DNA from: Symsagittifera roscoffensis
Lineage: Eukaryota > Xenacoelomorpha > Acoela > Convolutidae
Assembly: GCF_963678635.1 (NCBI RefSeq)
Contig: NC_087062.1
Coordinates: forward strand, 86,020,890 to 86,084,889
Length of the DNA stretch: 64,000 bases
Reading direction: 5' to 3'
Below the pieces are notes generated by a model. The model worked only from the letters and a program-made list of their open reading frames with translations, had not been told where the DNA came from and did no database searches. Made by a program: the position numbers and the translations under genes. Within the stretch, counting starts at the first letter, position 1, and the number at the start of each line of letters is the position of its first letter. Below are positions 35,481-46,200 of this stretch, piece after piece.

Positions 35481-38328
35481 TCAATCTGTCTTTGGTTTCA
35501 GCAGCTTTGGTTTGTCAACAAAGTCAGAGCCGTTGTTGAAAATGTATGCCAGATTCGCGACTGTGAATACCGTCCAGAACAAGACATACACGACGGGGAA
35601 GTCATCGCTCGGCATCAAAGACGACACGACTGTCATTGCGAAGCCAATTATGGCGAATACAGGGGGAACTATGGTCCTCAACCCTGGTTTGTTTGATTCA
35701 AAGGGCGACACGTAGGGGGTGATTTTGTAGTTCTGGGTCTTGTACACTCCGTGGAAGAGGTAGTGGGCATCTTGTCGGAACCCGTCAAGGAAGTTGTTTC
35801 GGAACCACCTGGAAAAAAAACAGCAACCATATTTCGTCAAATCAGAACCCATGTTATTTAGTAGAAAATATATGCTTTGCGAACAATGTGGTAGCCTTTA
35901 TTTTCATATCTACTGAATTTCGACCTATTTAAAAAATCGTGAAACATTTTCTTAAAACAGAAGCATTGCTTTGCTTCGCAAACACTTGCAAGAACACGAC
36001 AAAAAGCAGTTCTATAGTGCGAAAATAAAAATAATCCTCGGAGCAAAAATCCGTCTACCTCAGAGATTCGAACCTGCAGCCTAGAGATTAAATGTCTCAC
36101 ACACTAACCACTAAAACACGCAATCTTAATAGGATCCATTAACCACTCAGTCACAACTAAAGCAGAGAACAGATGCTATGCAATTTCCAAAGCTACAGTA
36201 AAATTTCCAAATAAGTGAGCATTTCTAATGAACACTTTTATTTGCGAGTTAGATTAGAAAAAAAGAAGGTTCGTAATAACATACTAAGCTGATCACAAGT
36301 GTAAAAACGGCACTTTGGTTAGGAAAATATAGCAGCACATTTAGTGCGTCCGCTAACCATTACCTTCTTGATGAATTGAGAAAGTCATTGAATGCTCCTT
36401 GTCTTGACCTCTTTCCAGTCCTGGTGAAATCCGTTTTCAACGCTCCAGTGCCCGCGTACTGTATCGAGATGCTATCTGCGTTTCCGATCCAAGCATCTTT
36501 GAAATTATCCATGAAGTTCTCGAAATCTATAATTTTCTCGCCTGTTCCCAAAATTCTCAAAGCCCTTAGTTGGTCTTGCAGAGTTTCTCTACAAAGCAGT
36601 GATTTAACTACATTTGTTCGATCAAGACAGTCGATGCAGTTAACTCTGAACACCCCTTGTTGTTCCATTACACCATCATATCGTCCTCCTCGGTTCGCTT
36701 GAAAATATCCACACGACTGTCGTTCTTGGTCCAACTTTGCAATGAGCTTTGACAAATGCTGCCATTGCATGTTCTTGCATTCGTGGTGGAAATCGAAGAA
36801 TTCGTAGAACACGTCTCCGTGTTTTTTCAGAGCAGCTTCATTGGCCTGCAGGTATCGATTGAAGTTCTTCTCCAAAGCTCCTTCCGATCCTGTTCTGTTT
36901 ATGAGGTTTACAACCGTCACGCGTCTGTGATAGTGCTCAAGCTCATCAGTCATATGCGTCGACAATCTACATCAAATAATACTCAATACTATTACCTGCT
37001 CGATTTAACTCATAATCTTTTCAAGTATCCTTAGCAGTGTGAAGTATTTTTATAAACCTTTAAATTTTGGATAATACAAATAAGACTTCGAGAGATACAT
37101 ACGTAACCATGTGGGCTCCGTTGTCTTCAGTTGACAAAGTCGCTTTTGGTTTCATGGCCATATTTGGATACTGATTCCACAGAAGAGGGATTGAACCTCT
37201 TGTGATGACATAACTGCATAGATGTGACGGTGTTTCCAGAATTTGCTCTGTCTCTACATAATTCGCCACATTTCCAGATGTATCACCTCCCCTAACATAG
37301 AGCCGGGCTCCAGTTCGCTTGTTGCTTCGTCTAGATATGATGATGTATTTGAAAGTTGTTCCATTAATGGTACACTGCGAAATGTGCACAAACCCGCACA
37401 TGATGGGCATTATAAATTTACAAGCATCTGGGTTGGCCTCGAATGGATGAAGTAAGTTATGGTTCCACACAAACCTAAACAAAAGTCAGGTAAAAGCAAT
37501 CATCTTAAAGCGTCATACGCTACTGCAGCATTGGCGTAAAAGCTAGCCCAACAATTGCAAGAATTAATGATTCGGATTTCAAACTCACGCAATGGTTTAC
37601 TATTATACCAGTAACGTATTATTGAGCAAACCCCTTTTTAGCAAAACTTGAGCGTCATTTGGGCAAAAAATGAAAAAACGAGCTCTCAAGACGAGCCGCA
37701 AACAAAATATTGATAAAAACAGGCTATCAAAACAATTCAGATGAACAAATTTGAGAAAAACACTTTAAATTAGTGCGAAATTGGTTCATTGCAAATTTAC
37801 ACAAGCTATTATACTTCACCTTAGATCGGCTCGAGTGATCAATGGGGCATTGAGAAACTGCGGTCCAGTCCCTTGAAGTCTTTGCATAGTATGAGTAATA
37901 TCATAACTTTCAGAGTAGTAGAGCTCCGGAATGGACATCATTGACTTTATCATATCCAGGAATTTATTGTTATCTGATATTTGAATTGGGGTGAGGTGTG
38001 ACAAACTTTTGGAAAATGGAATTAAATCGGTTTTCGTTATTTGGTGAATTGGTTTATCACCGTCAACATAGCCCAACAGTACAGATTCTGTCGCAACTGC
38101 AAGATACGGCCCAGCAACTAAATCAATTATACCCAGCAGCGCCACAATGTCTGTCGGTACGCCATCGGCGGTTTCATACGGAGCTGATTCCTTTGCAACC
38201 GTTTCCAAGTTAACATTCTCTTTTTCAATCCGTAGACAATTCTTGCTTTTGTCCGAAACAATGAAAAATTCAGTTCTGGTTGAATATACCTTCAACCCTG
38301 TGTACACAAAAACTGTCAAATCACCCAT
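35481..38328 (-). CDS. SACM1L: Phosphatidylinositol-3-phosphatase SAC1, four exons
   Basis: SAC1 is an integral ER/Golgi membrane phosphatase that removes phosphate chiefly from PI4P. Coding exons are 38328-37820, 37474-37103, 36966-36364 and 35808-35481, with GT-AG borders and phases that join exactly, giving 603 aa, close to the usual length of about 590. The N-terminal SAC fold shows YDITHTMQRLQGTGPQF, YVRGGDTSGNVANYVETEQI and RGSIPLLWNQYPN. The catalytic CX5R loop is RVNCIDCLDRTN with Cys about 404. KQYAGTGALKTDFTRTGKR-like sequence follows (here QYAGTGALKTDFTRTGKR). Two hydrophobic segments near the end (IVPPVFAIIGFAM, VVYVLFWTVFTVANLAYI) are the membrane anchor. The tail KPKTD fits a KxKxx COPI retrieval signal. 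The gene appears intact. Confidence 0.95.
36058..36124 (-). repeat. tRNA-like (Lys-TTT-like) remnant in SAC1 intron 3
   Basis: On the minus strand TTTTAGTGGTTAGTGTGTGAG resembles an A box, a GAGA/TCTC stem closes a 7-base loop with central TTT, and GGTTCGAATC is a B box. The T-stem pairs poorly, so this is more likely a SINE head or tRNA pseudogene than a functional tRNA. Confidence 0.4.
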
Positions 38329-39050
38329 CTCACTGAAAATAGCTTCTGCATTCTATCTCACCACAAGAAGGACGCAGCTAAAACAGCAATGACAATCGGA
38401 TTGTTCTTCTTGGACGATGTTTTCGTATTAAACTTAAACAAAAGAGGTGAAGCTGAGCTTCGCACCAGTTGCGATACTGTGCGATTCGACCAGAATAATT
38501 TTCAATTTCATTTGAAAACGAGAGCACGATAAGTCGAAAATAGCAATTAAGAACGATATTTAAAAAAAGAACCGAAAAGGTCGAAATTGTTGAATTATTT
38601 ATTTTTGAAATTTCGATTAAAAAGAAGACGTGACAATTGATTATTTTTGCGATTTTTTCGCGAGTCTGCCAAACTGGACCCCTTCTGGAACCCCCCACGG
38701 CGGCAGATGTGGGGAATTCTCGACCCTCTTCAAGATCTAGAGGACCAAGTTAACACCCCCCCCCCCTCCAAAGCCATCAGAATCGAGCATTTTACATGCA
38801 GCGCTTAGCAAATTTTAAAGCAAATATAACGCTGAGGTGAAAGATCTTAACTAGGTCTATCTGATGGGGGCGGGGGAGAGGATGTTAACTTGATTCGATC
38901 CAGAACTACCAGCAGGGTACTCTGCCGAGTACATGGAGTTTTCATAAGGGTGTCCAAGGAGTCCTACGGTCTTGAGACACCGAGCCTTCCCCGCGGACAT
39001 AAAGAATGAAACCCAGCAACGCCCTCTCCGATCCGGAGACGTTGAAACCA
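38329..39050. other. Spacer upstream of SAC1, with C-rich run
   Basis: No gene is visible. A run of about 14 cytosines lies near 38755-38768. The SAC1 promoter should lie at the left end, but no core element is convincing. Confidence 0.4.
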
Positions 39051-40386
39051 AACCTACAAGTGTCCTCACTGCCTGAAGAACATCAATAAGGACTACTCCA
39101 TCAGGTGCGGTGACTGCATGAGCTGGTTTCACAGACACTGAGTCCAACATATGAGCGTCACCAAAATTCGCAGCTGGGCCACCTGGAGATGGCACTGTGG
39201 CTGCACTCCAGTGCCTACCCCGCCGGCTCCGCAGACAAAGAACAAGACAAATGACCGAAATTATCAAAACGAGTGCATCCTCCAAATCAACGTGGATGGC
39301 TGGAGGGGGAAATAAACCGTCCTCAACAAGCTAGTGAGTAAAGTCAACCCTGAACTCGCAGTCCAACATGAGACAAAAAATCAAGAACAAGACCGAGGCC
39401 CCGAAAGTTAGCAAACGGCACCGCTATCACAGCCGAAAAGTTCGTCCACCGCACCGATGCTCAAGAACGCACCGTTCAAGGAGGCCTAGCAATCCTGATC
39501 AGGAACAACGTGACGATCAAAAAGGTCCTAGGTAATATCAACACCCCTTCTGGCGCTGCTCTTGAGAAGCTCGGGTCGCCTTGACCAAGGAAGATGTCGA
39601 CCTCTGGAACATCTACCGGCCCGCGACCACAGAGACGCAGATCTCCACCTCGACATGTGGCCAACTGCAGACCAAGTTATCATCTGCAGTGATGCTAACT
39701 GCCACAGGTCGTGGGATAACATCCTCGCCTTGGACACTCTAGGCGACTGTGATGCGGACAACAGCTTCATTTTCTTGAACAACGGGCCCACGAGGAGGTC
39801 AAGCAGACGAGCGAGCTCATCTCTTGATGTGACGATGGTGAATGCCAGGAGAGCCTACGTCTACAGTTGGAAGACCCTTGACAGCTTCGGGTCAAACCAC
39901 CTGCCCATCCTTCTGTCCACCACCAGCAAAAAACAGAAGACACAGCCCAGCAAGAAGCTGAACTTTCGAAAGGCGGACTGGCGTGCCTTCCGTACGATCT
40001 GCAAAGGTGTTCCCAGACAGCTGGCCAGAGCAGTCGCTGGAAAAGCACTGCAAGCTCTTCATCGAAGGCGGTCAAGTTGACTACTCTTTCCTCGTCAGTT
40101 AGAACCTCTAAACCCCGGTGGAATTCGAACTGCACCGAGGCCAAACGCAGGTTCAACGCAGCGCCCAAATCCCTCCAGAGCAACAGAGACCAAAAAACAG
40201 CTATCGACGAGTGCATCGCTGCCAGGAACAACCTCGAGCATACCATCAGGAACGAGAAAGCAGCCTCCTGGAGGAACTTCGTTACACGCACTCACCCTCC
40301 ACTCCTGAAACGAAGGTCTGGAACAACATCAGGAGCATGGATGGCCGCAAGAAACAGCCCTCCCTTGACTTCTTCAGTCGAGAATG
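39051..40386 (+). pseudogene. LINE remnant: PHD-like finger and endonuclease
   Basis: A non-LTR retrotransposon fragment, interrupted by the giant LTR element. It opens with a PHD-like finger (YKCPHCLKNINKDYS, then CGDCMSWFHRH) whose final Cys codon has become TGA. Pieces of an apurinic-type endonuclease follow in shifting frames: an LQINVDGWRG-like strand, then VIICSDANCHR, SLDVTMVNARRAYV and DSFGSNHLPILLS. The segment between EN and RT (KVWNNIRSMDGRKKQPSLD) precedes the break at 40386. The order finger-EN-RT is seen in Jockey/CR1-type LINEs. Stops and shifts show it was dead or dying, though some damage could postdate the insertion. Confidence 0.7.
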
Positions 40387-40706
40387 TGTGACATTCGACC
40401 AGAATGGCCAAAATGCAGTCTCTGCAGAATTCAGGATTTTAGCAGTGAACCTTCCGAATTGGCGATTTAGAACGGATAAGGACGTTATTTGAACGATTGG
40501 CCAAACGGTGAAGGCTAGAAGATTCTGGAATTCTAAATTTTAAATTTTCGAAGTGATGACGTAACATTTCTGAGAAATGTTAAAACGGCCATTTTGGCTA
40601 AAATAGCAGAAAGAAACAGAACAACTTTTATCTGCGATTGCGAACAGTACGAAAATCGAGATTAGAGAACGACAACAAAATACAGAATAGCAGAGAGCGT
40701 TCCGAG

Positions 40707-40738
40707 TTGCAACTATTGTGCTGCTACAATAGTTGCAA
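40707..40738. repeat. Perfect 13-bp hairpin in LTR
   Basis: TTGCAACTATTGT pairs perfectly with ACAATAGTTGCAA around the loop GCTGCT. The same structure is in the 3' LTR at 63256-63287. If this part of the LTR is transcribed, it would form a very stable RNA stem-loop. Confidence 0.85.
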
Positions 40739-40773
40739 GGCCCTTGCCAACAACGGTGAAGGGTGAGAACCAG

Positions 40774-40838
40774 CCTTCCGGATTAGCAAGAAATCAAGAG
40801 TAAGGAGCTTGATTCGGCGGATTCAAGAATCCGGAAGG
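40774..40838. ncRNA. Two-stem structured element, copy in LTR
   Basis: The outer stem CCTTCCGGATT/AATCCGGAAGG (11 bp, perfect) encloses an inner hairpin AATCAAG/CTTGATT. The same architecture recurs at 42554-42618 with different but still pairing bases. A cis-acting RNA role (packaging, dimerisation or translation) is inferred. Confidence 0.6.
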
Positions 40839-41319
40839 GTCTCGGGACGGAAACTTTTATTAATTCACATAAACTTTTAGCATCCTGTCATGTCCTGACT
40901 TGAATTTAACTGATATTTTGATTAGTTTTGACAAGGATGAGGTGCTAGGAGTTGGGGGAAAGGGTTGATCCATCTTCGATGGAGATGATGATTTTTATCT
41001 ACTGAACAAAAACAATAGTAATATAATAAGTAGTAGCCCTGTTTTTAGGAGTGACCTCGTGGTCTGGGGATACTGAGACCCAGCCATGAGCTCACTAATT
41101 TTGCATGTAATTCAGTTAATTTGAGCGTTCTGGTCGAAGCCGGAGAACAGTAACGTTTTTGTCAGCCTGATGTAAGAAAGACCACCGAAAAGTACTGGCT
41201 TGGTAGAGACGGTGAAAAACATGCAAAGCTCTGTTTAGTCGCTAGCCAGTCGTCTTAAGACTTAGTTTTGTTATCCGTCGATATGTATCTTCCGGGCGAA
41301 TGTTACATGTATGTTTTTA

Positions 41320-41337
41320 TGGCGCTCCTGGGTGTTA
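41320..41337 (+). promoter_or_regulatory. Candidate primer-binding site of the giant element
   Basis: TGGCGCTCCTGGGTGTTA has the TGG expected from pairing with a tRNA CCA end. It lies 12 bases downstream of the LTR rather than 0-5, and I cannot match it to a specific tRNA. Confidence 0.35.
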
Positions 41338-41460
41338 TTCTTTCATAACATCATGACCGGCGGAACCGTTAACGAGCACTCCGCGCCGAGCGGATGCTCA
41401 CATTAACGCCCTTAATAGGCCTAAACAGCCGGGGCGGAAGGGTAGTTCGGAACGCGGAAG

Positions 41461-41527
41461 CCTTCCGGATTACCGTGAATAGTTTTTTAACCTAGTTAAG
41501 ACCGAAAATTCACGAACCAGGAAGGGT
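41461..41527. ncRNA. Two-stem structured element, variant copy in leader
   Basis: CCTTCC (41461) pairs with GGAAGG (41520), CGTGAAT with ATTCACG, and TTAAC with GTTAA, three nested stems. The outer stem is shorter than in the LTR copy, but the nested layout is retained. Confidence 0.45.
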
Positions 41528-42553
41528 GGGGGGAATCATGAACCCCTCATCCCCTGAGTGGTTTGTGACTAAAAACACTTAAAGATATAAGCAAAACCAA
41601 ACAAAAAGTAGTATAGTACCCAAGAAAAACAAAAAACATAAAAAATAACCGAAAAAACCAAAAACAGTAAAAAAGTTTAAAAAAATCAGTAGAAATCATC
41701 CCCCCAGACAAGATGTGATTCAACCCCCCCGTTTGTTGTTGGTAGATATATTGTTGTTACAGGCATTTATATCAGTCAGGATCGTTACGATCAATTTTGT
41801 AGCCCGTTTGTGAGGCTTGTACTGTAGGGTTATTTGAGCATTTAAGCACGTTAATGATAAATTGCGCTCAATCCGGAAGGGTCAGCTGATTTGCGCTCAA
41901 TTCGGAAGGGTCTTGGGTGAAGACCGACCCGGCAAGCAGTTCAAGGAGCAACAAGAAGGGGCTCAACGACAACAACAATCGACTGTTGGGTATCGTTAAC
42001 AAGTTTTGTATCCCTTTTGGTACAAAAAGTAAGATAGTAATCTGTGGGGGGCTCGACAGTGCTGCACTGTAGTGACCCTTCACCGAACTGCGAATATCCG
42101 AGTTAAGCACCTTAATTTGGATAATAAACAAACCCGGAGGGGTATAGTATTACTAATATTATTACTTATATAGCCTATATTAATAGTCTTATATCGTTTT
42201 TCAGTGAAAAAAAAACGAAAACAGACCGGTTTTTAGGGTCAAAATAGCGATATTTTGATCCCCCCACAAGTCGCGATTTTTGAGATATCGATATTTTTTG
42301 AAACGGAAAAAAGCGCTAAGTTAGTGTGTTACATCGTAACTGCACTACTGTAATAAGTAGAACCGGTTAACTTTAGTTCGGAAGTGGTTGGAACTAGTTT
42401 GGTACCAAAAACCAAATTTTCCCAATTTTTGATAGTAAGAAACACTAAAAATTTAGAAAATTTTTTGAAATTTTTGAGGTAGGACAGTAAAAATAGTTGT
42501 TCGGACAACGTCAGCTAGTGAATCTACAAGTCTTAAAATCCGCTACCCGAAAG

Positions 42554-42618
42554 CCTTCCGGGTTGCAGAGAAATCGAACATAACGTGTTTGATTTGGTGG
42601 ATTCATCAATCCGGAGGG
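42554..42618. ncRNA. Two-stem structured element, second full copy in leader
   Basis: The outer stem CCTTCCGGGTT/AATCCGGAGGG has the LTR copy's length with G-U pairs at the changed positions. The inner hairpin is longer, AAATCGAACA with TGTTTGATTT around TAACG. Sequence changes that keep pairing favour an RNA function. Confidence 0.6.
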
Positions 42619-43257
42619 GTCCAGGTAGCATAGTTTTTCGCAAATTTTTTCTACAATAGCGTTGGTGTGGATTGGTGTGGATTGAAACATAATACGTTTT
42701 TGGGAAAGGTGACTGCCCTGAGGATTTTAGTAGGTCTAGCTCGGGCAGTCCGAAGGCAGATAGGTAACACAATACTCGGTGGGTGCAATAGACGCCCACT
42801 TGAGAAAATTACTGCCTTCAAAGTTTTGTCTGTTTGGTGCAGCACCAAGCAGGGAAAGCTTTTTCTTTAAAAGACAGGTTCGACTATTGTACTGCGACCA
42901 ACTAAGAGTACAAGACACATACGTTTTTTTATATATACATTCATATTGTGTCAATATATAATTCTTGTTTTTGATTTTAAATCAACCTAAACTGTGCTTG
43001 ATTGGGTAGTGACTAAACTATCTTTTAAATTGACTGATAACATCATATTGTGCTAGTTTCCAGATCTTTGGACCGATAATCGGCTAGTGTGAATAAATTT
43101 TATACAAACTGTACTCTGACAACATACAGGGATTCGTGGTCACTATTTAATAGAATCTGGTGAAATTTATTGTGTTGTGTCATTATTATTGTTAATAAAA
43201 CTATAAGGTCTCTAGCAATTGAGTCAAGAGTAGGCATAGGAAAGTGACAAATAAAGA

Positions 43258-46200
43258 ATGAGTTTAGACAAGTCAAGGATACCAAAACGAGGTAATAGCT
43301 CTAGGAAATTCATACCTGAAAAGCAAAGGAAAACGATGACCGATCCTTTTGTGGATTGGATCAAGCGAACCCGGTCCGATAAAGAGGGGACGGTTTCAGG
43401 CAGAATGGTTGAAACGAGAAGTCAAAAGACCTCAGAAGAGCGAAGAGAACTGTTAGAAGTGGAGGTCAATACGGACCACACCATGAATGACAACCAGGAA
43501 GTAAATGAACTGGAAGGGAGAGGCAGAAGGCTGGCGAGTGAATCTACCCCGGTAGAACAAGGCCATGATTTTGCCACTTCCACCGGGACATTGGATCGAG
43601 AGGAGATGTCGGAACTGTCCGACATCTCAACTGAAGTAACGGCGACTAGAAGATCTCCGACAAACAACACTATGATGGCAGGCGGAACGGGGAAACAAAC
43701 AACGTCATCATCATTCTCAGAAAGAATGAAGAACACCTTCGGAAACATCTTTCCATTCAGCATGGGAGGAGGAGCAGGAAATGACGGTGAATCCCAGGAG
43801 GAAGAGGATGAAGAGGAGCAAGGGGACTTTGGATCTCAGGTCAGCCTCAACAGTTCGATCCAGGAGAACGAGGCATACGTCGGAGGAGAGACTGGAACCA
43901 TGGACAAATTTGGTGTAGTGACAACGATAAGCAAAGAGGCAAACACACCAGGCCAGTCAAAAGACTTCGCGATTAGGACAAGTTCAGAGCCACAAACTGG
44001 AGAGAGTAGAACCAGAGGGCTTGGCAACGCGTTAGCGGATCCTGAAATAAATAATGATAAAACGTCAAGACAGAGAGTCAAGGCCCGGATCTCTACCAGC
44101 ACGAAGCTACCTGGGACCGACAGAGTTACACCACCACTAGTGACGCCACTCATGGATAACGGGGCAGCACTAGAGGAAGCCTTAAACAACATAGTGGGCA
44201 GTTTAGGAGAACAAAATGAACAGATGTCGATAAGGATGAGTGAACTGGAAAGAGCAGTTCACATTGAAAGGGAAAGTCTGCGGGAAGAAATAAACCGCAA
44301 CAGACAAGAAGTTGGCAGAAGCGAAAAACGCTTGAAAGAAAGAACGGACGAACATATGACGAGGAACTTGTCACGAATGACAAGAGAGGCGGAACAGAGG
44401 GAGTTACGCTTAAGAGCCGACATGGAGAAGTTAAGAATTCAGCAAGAGCAGTCTCTTGGGTCTCTTGACACAAAGATAGATGCGATGATGGAGAGGCGAA
44501 CTCAGGCTATCATGGATAGGTTGGACGGGCTACTAAGCAGCAAGAGTGGACCAAAAGAAGGAGAGCCGAACTCGGGAGGTCCCAGCAGGGAACCGAGGGT
44601 GAACTTCAATGAACATCAAAGGAGGAAGACAAATGGATCCACTGGAGGCAGGGGCAGTTCATCAGGCTATGCCACAAGGGGTAATACAGCATGGGGCCCG
44701 AACAGTAGAGCAAGTTCAACGGGGAACAGACAAACCTCGAACGAACGACCAACGCAAAGCACACATGCGACTGGGAGAAGCGATTCTGGCAACATGGGGC
44801 ATACAAGCCCGAAGAGGAGTCACATGGGCCAAGCGGGAAACGCTCATGGTGATTCGGATTGCAGGGATGCACCGCACACAGAGCCTTCGACAAGGTGTGA
44901 GGACACTCAAGCGGGACTCTCAAGGGATGCTACGGCAATGGCCACAGCATTTGAACCCCTGAACAGGTCTTTGGAGACATTCCTGACGCGGTTATCTAGA
45001 ACCAATGAACGCAGTGAAAAGTCCAGAAGAGTCTTTAAGAAACCAAGATGCTACAAAGACGAATCTGATGGCTGTATTGATACCTGGATAGAGGTAATGA
45101 AGCTGCATTTCGAGGAAGAAGACTTGTCTGAGAGACAGGAATGCAGCGCGCTCACCAGCAACTTAGAAGGGACAGCCCTGAACTGTGTCATGGCCAAGAA
45201 ACAGTATCAACGTGACACTGCTGAGAAAATCTTCGAAATCTTATTAAACCGTTTCGGATCAGGGGTGCAGGGGCACCAGGCGATGATGCGCTTCGAGAAA
45301 CGGAGGCAACGAGAAGATGAAACAATAGACAAGTTTCTCGATGATTTGGAAATGCTGAGAAGACGCAGCCAACCGGATGAGTCAAACCGAAGGATGAACC
45401 TGGCCGTAGCCTCAAAATTCATCGATGGTGTGAAAAATGATGAACTTCGTACGATGCTAGCAACGCATTACACACCACTATCAACTAATGCGCCAACACC
45501 GGAGGAGTTGAGGCTCAAATCAAAAGAGTATCTTTTGTTGAAACCTCCTTCGAGATCTGGATATTACAAGAACAATTATGGCAATTTTAACAACGGACCA
45601 GCTAACCATGGGAACAATTGGTACAAACCGAGGGATGATATGGACAAGAGACGTTCTTGTGCTAATTGCAGTTCAACAGAACATCATGTGTCAGCATGCC
45701 CAGCTTACAAACAAGGCATGAAAGCAATAGGCTTTAGCCTCGAGGACGAAGATGCGTCAGAGTTGGACCATGAGGATTTCATGAGAGGAGTAATTGCGAA
45801 ATTCGGCCCGAGGTGTTTCTTTTGCAACTTGGAAGGTCATTTTAAATCAGATTGTCCGCAATTCTGGGATGCAGTGGCAGACATCAAGCATCCAAGGCAT
45901 GAAGAAGCTTTGTCAGGAGTGAAAGCAAGCAAGGCTCGACTCTTGAGCGAAGCAGAGGCACGCAGGAAGGACAAACCTCAAGAGCTGACGGCAAAGAAAA
46001 TGCAAGCGGTAACAGAAGAAGCACGTGAACCGGAACCAGCAACTGCGGCCGATGACTTCAAGATCGATTATAAGGCAGCCGCAAAGGATGCTCTAAATAG
46101 AGTACAGCAGGAATTGGTGACGAAAGAGATCGAACAAAAAGTGAAACTTGAACTGGAAAATGAAAAGCTTCAGGAGCAACTGAATACCTTCGAGGCAATG

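Larger units (their letters stand above)
40387..41307 (+). repeat. 5' LTR of the giant element, 921 bp
   Basis: It contains a perfect 13-bp hairpin (40707-40738), a CCCTT/AAGGG stem (40741-40763) and a two-stem structured element (40774-40838). A convincing TATA box or AATAAA is not obvious. The matching copy is at 62936-63856, offset 22549. Confidence 0.93.
41308..43257 (+). other. Leader (5' untranslated region) of the giant element
   Basis: The leader is 1.95 kb with many short upstream ATGs and no long frame. It carries several copies of a CCGGARGGGT motif (near 41444, 41520, 41871, 41901, 42131, 42611) and CCTTCCGG left arms (41461, 42554), some of which pair into nested stems. A possible primer-binding site TGGCGCTCCTGGG begins at 41320, 12 bases past the LTR, further than usual. 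Such a leader would hinder simple scanning, so an internal entry site or splicing is plausible. Confidence 0.6.

Noticed and set aside
40118-40492. LINE frame continuing into the giant element's LTR as one protein
   Set aside because: The frame crosses the LTR border by chance; the coding signal ends at 40386.
41868-42131. Minus-strand 87-codon frame in the leader
   Set aside because: It is short, low in complexity and overlaps the repeated structural motifs.
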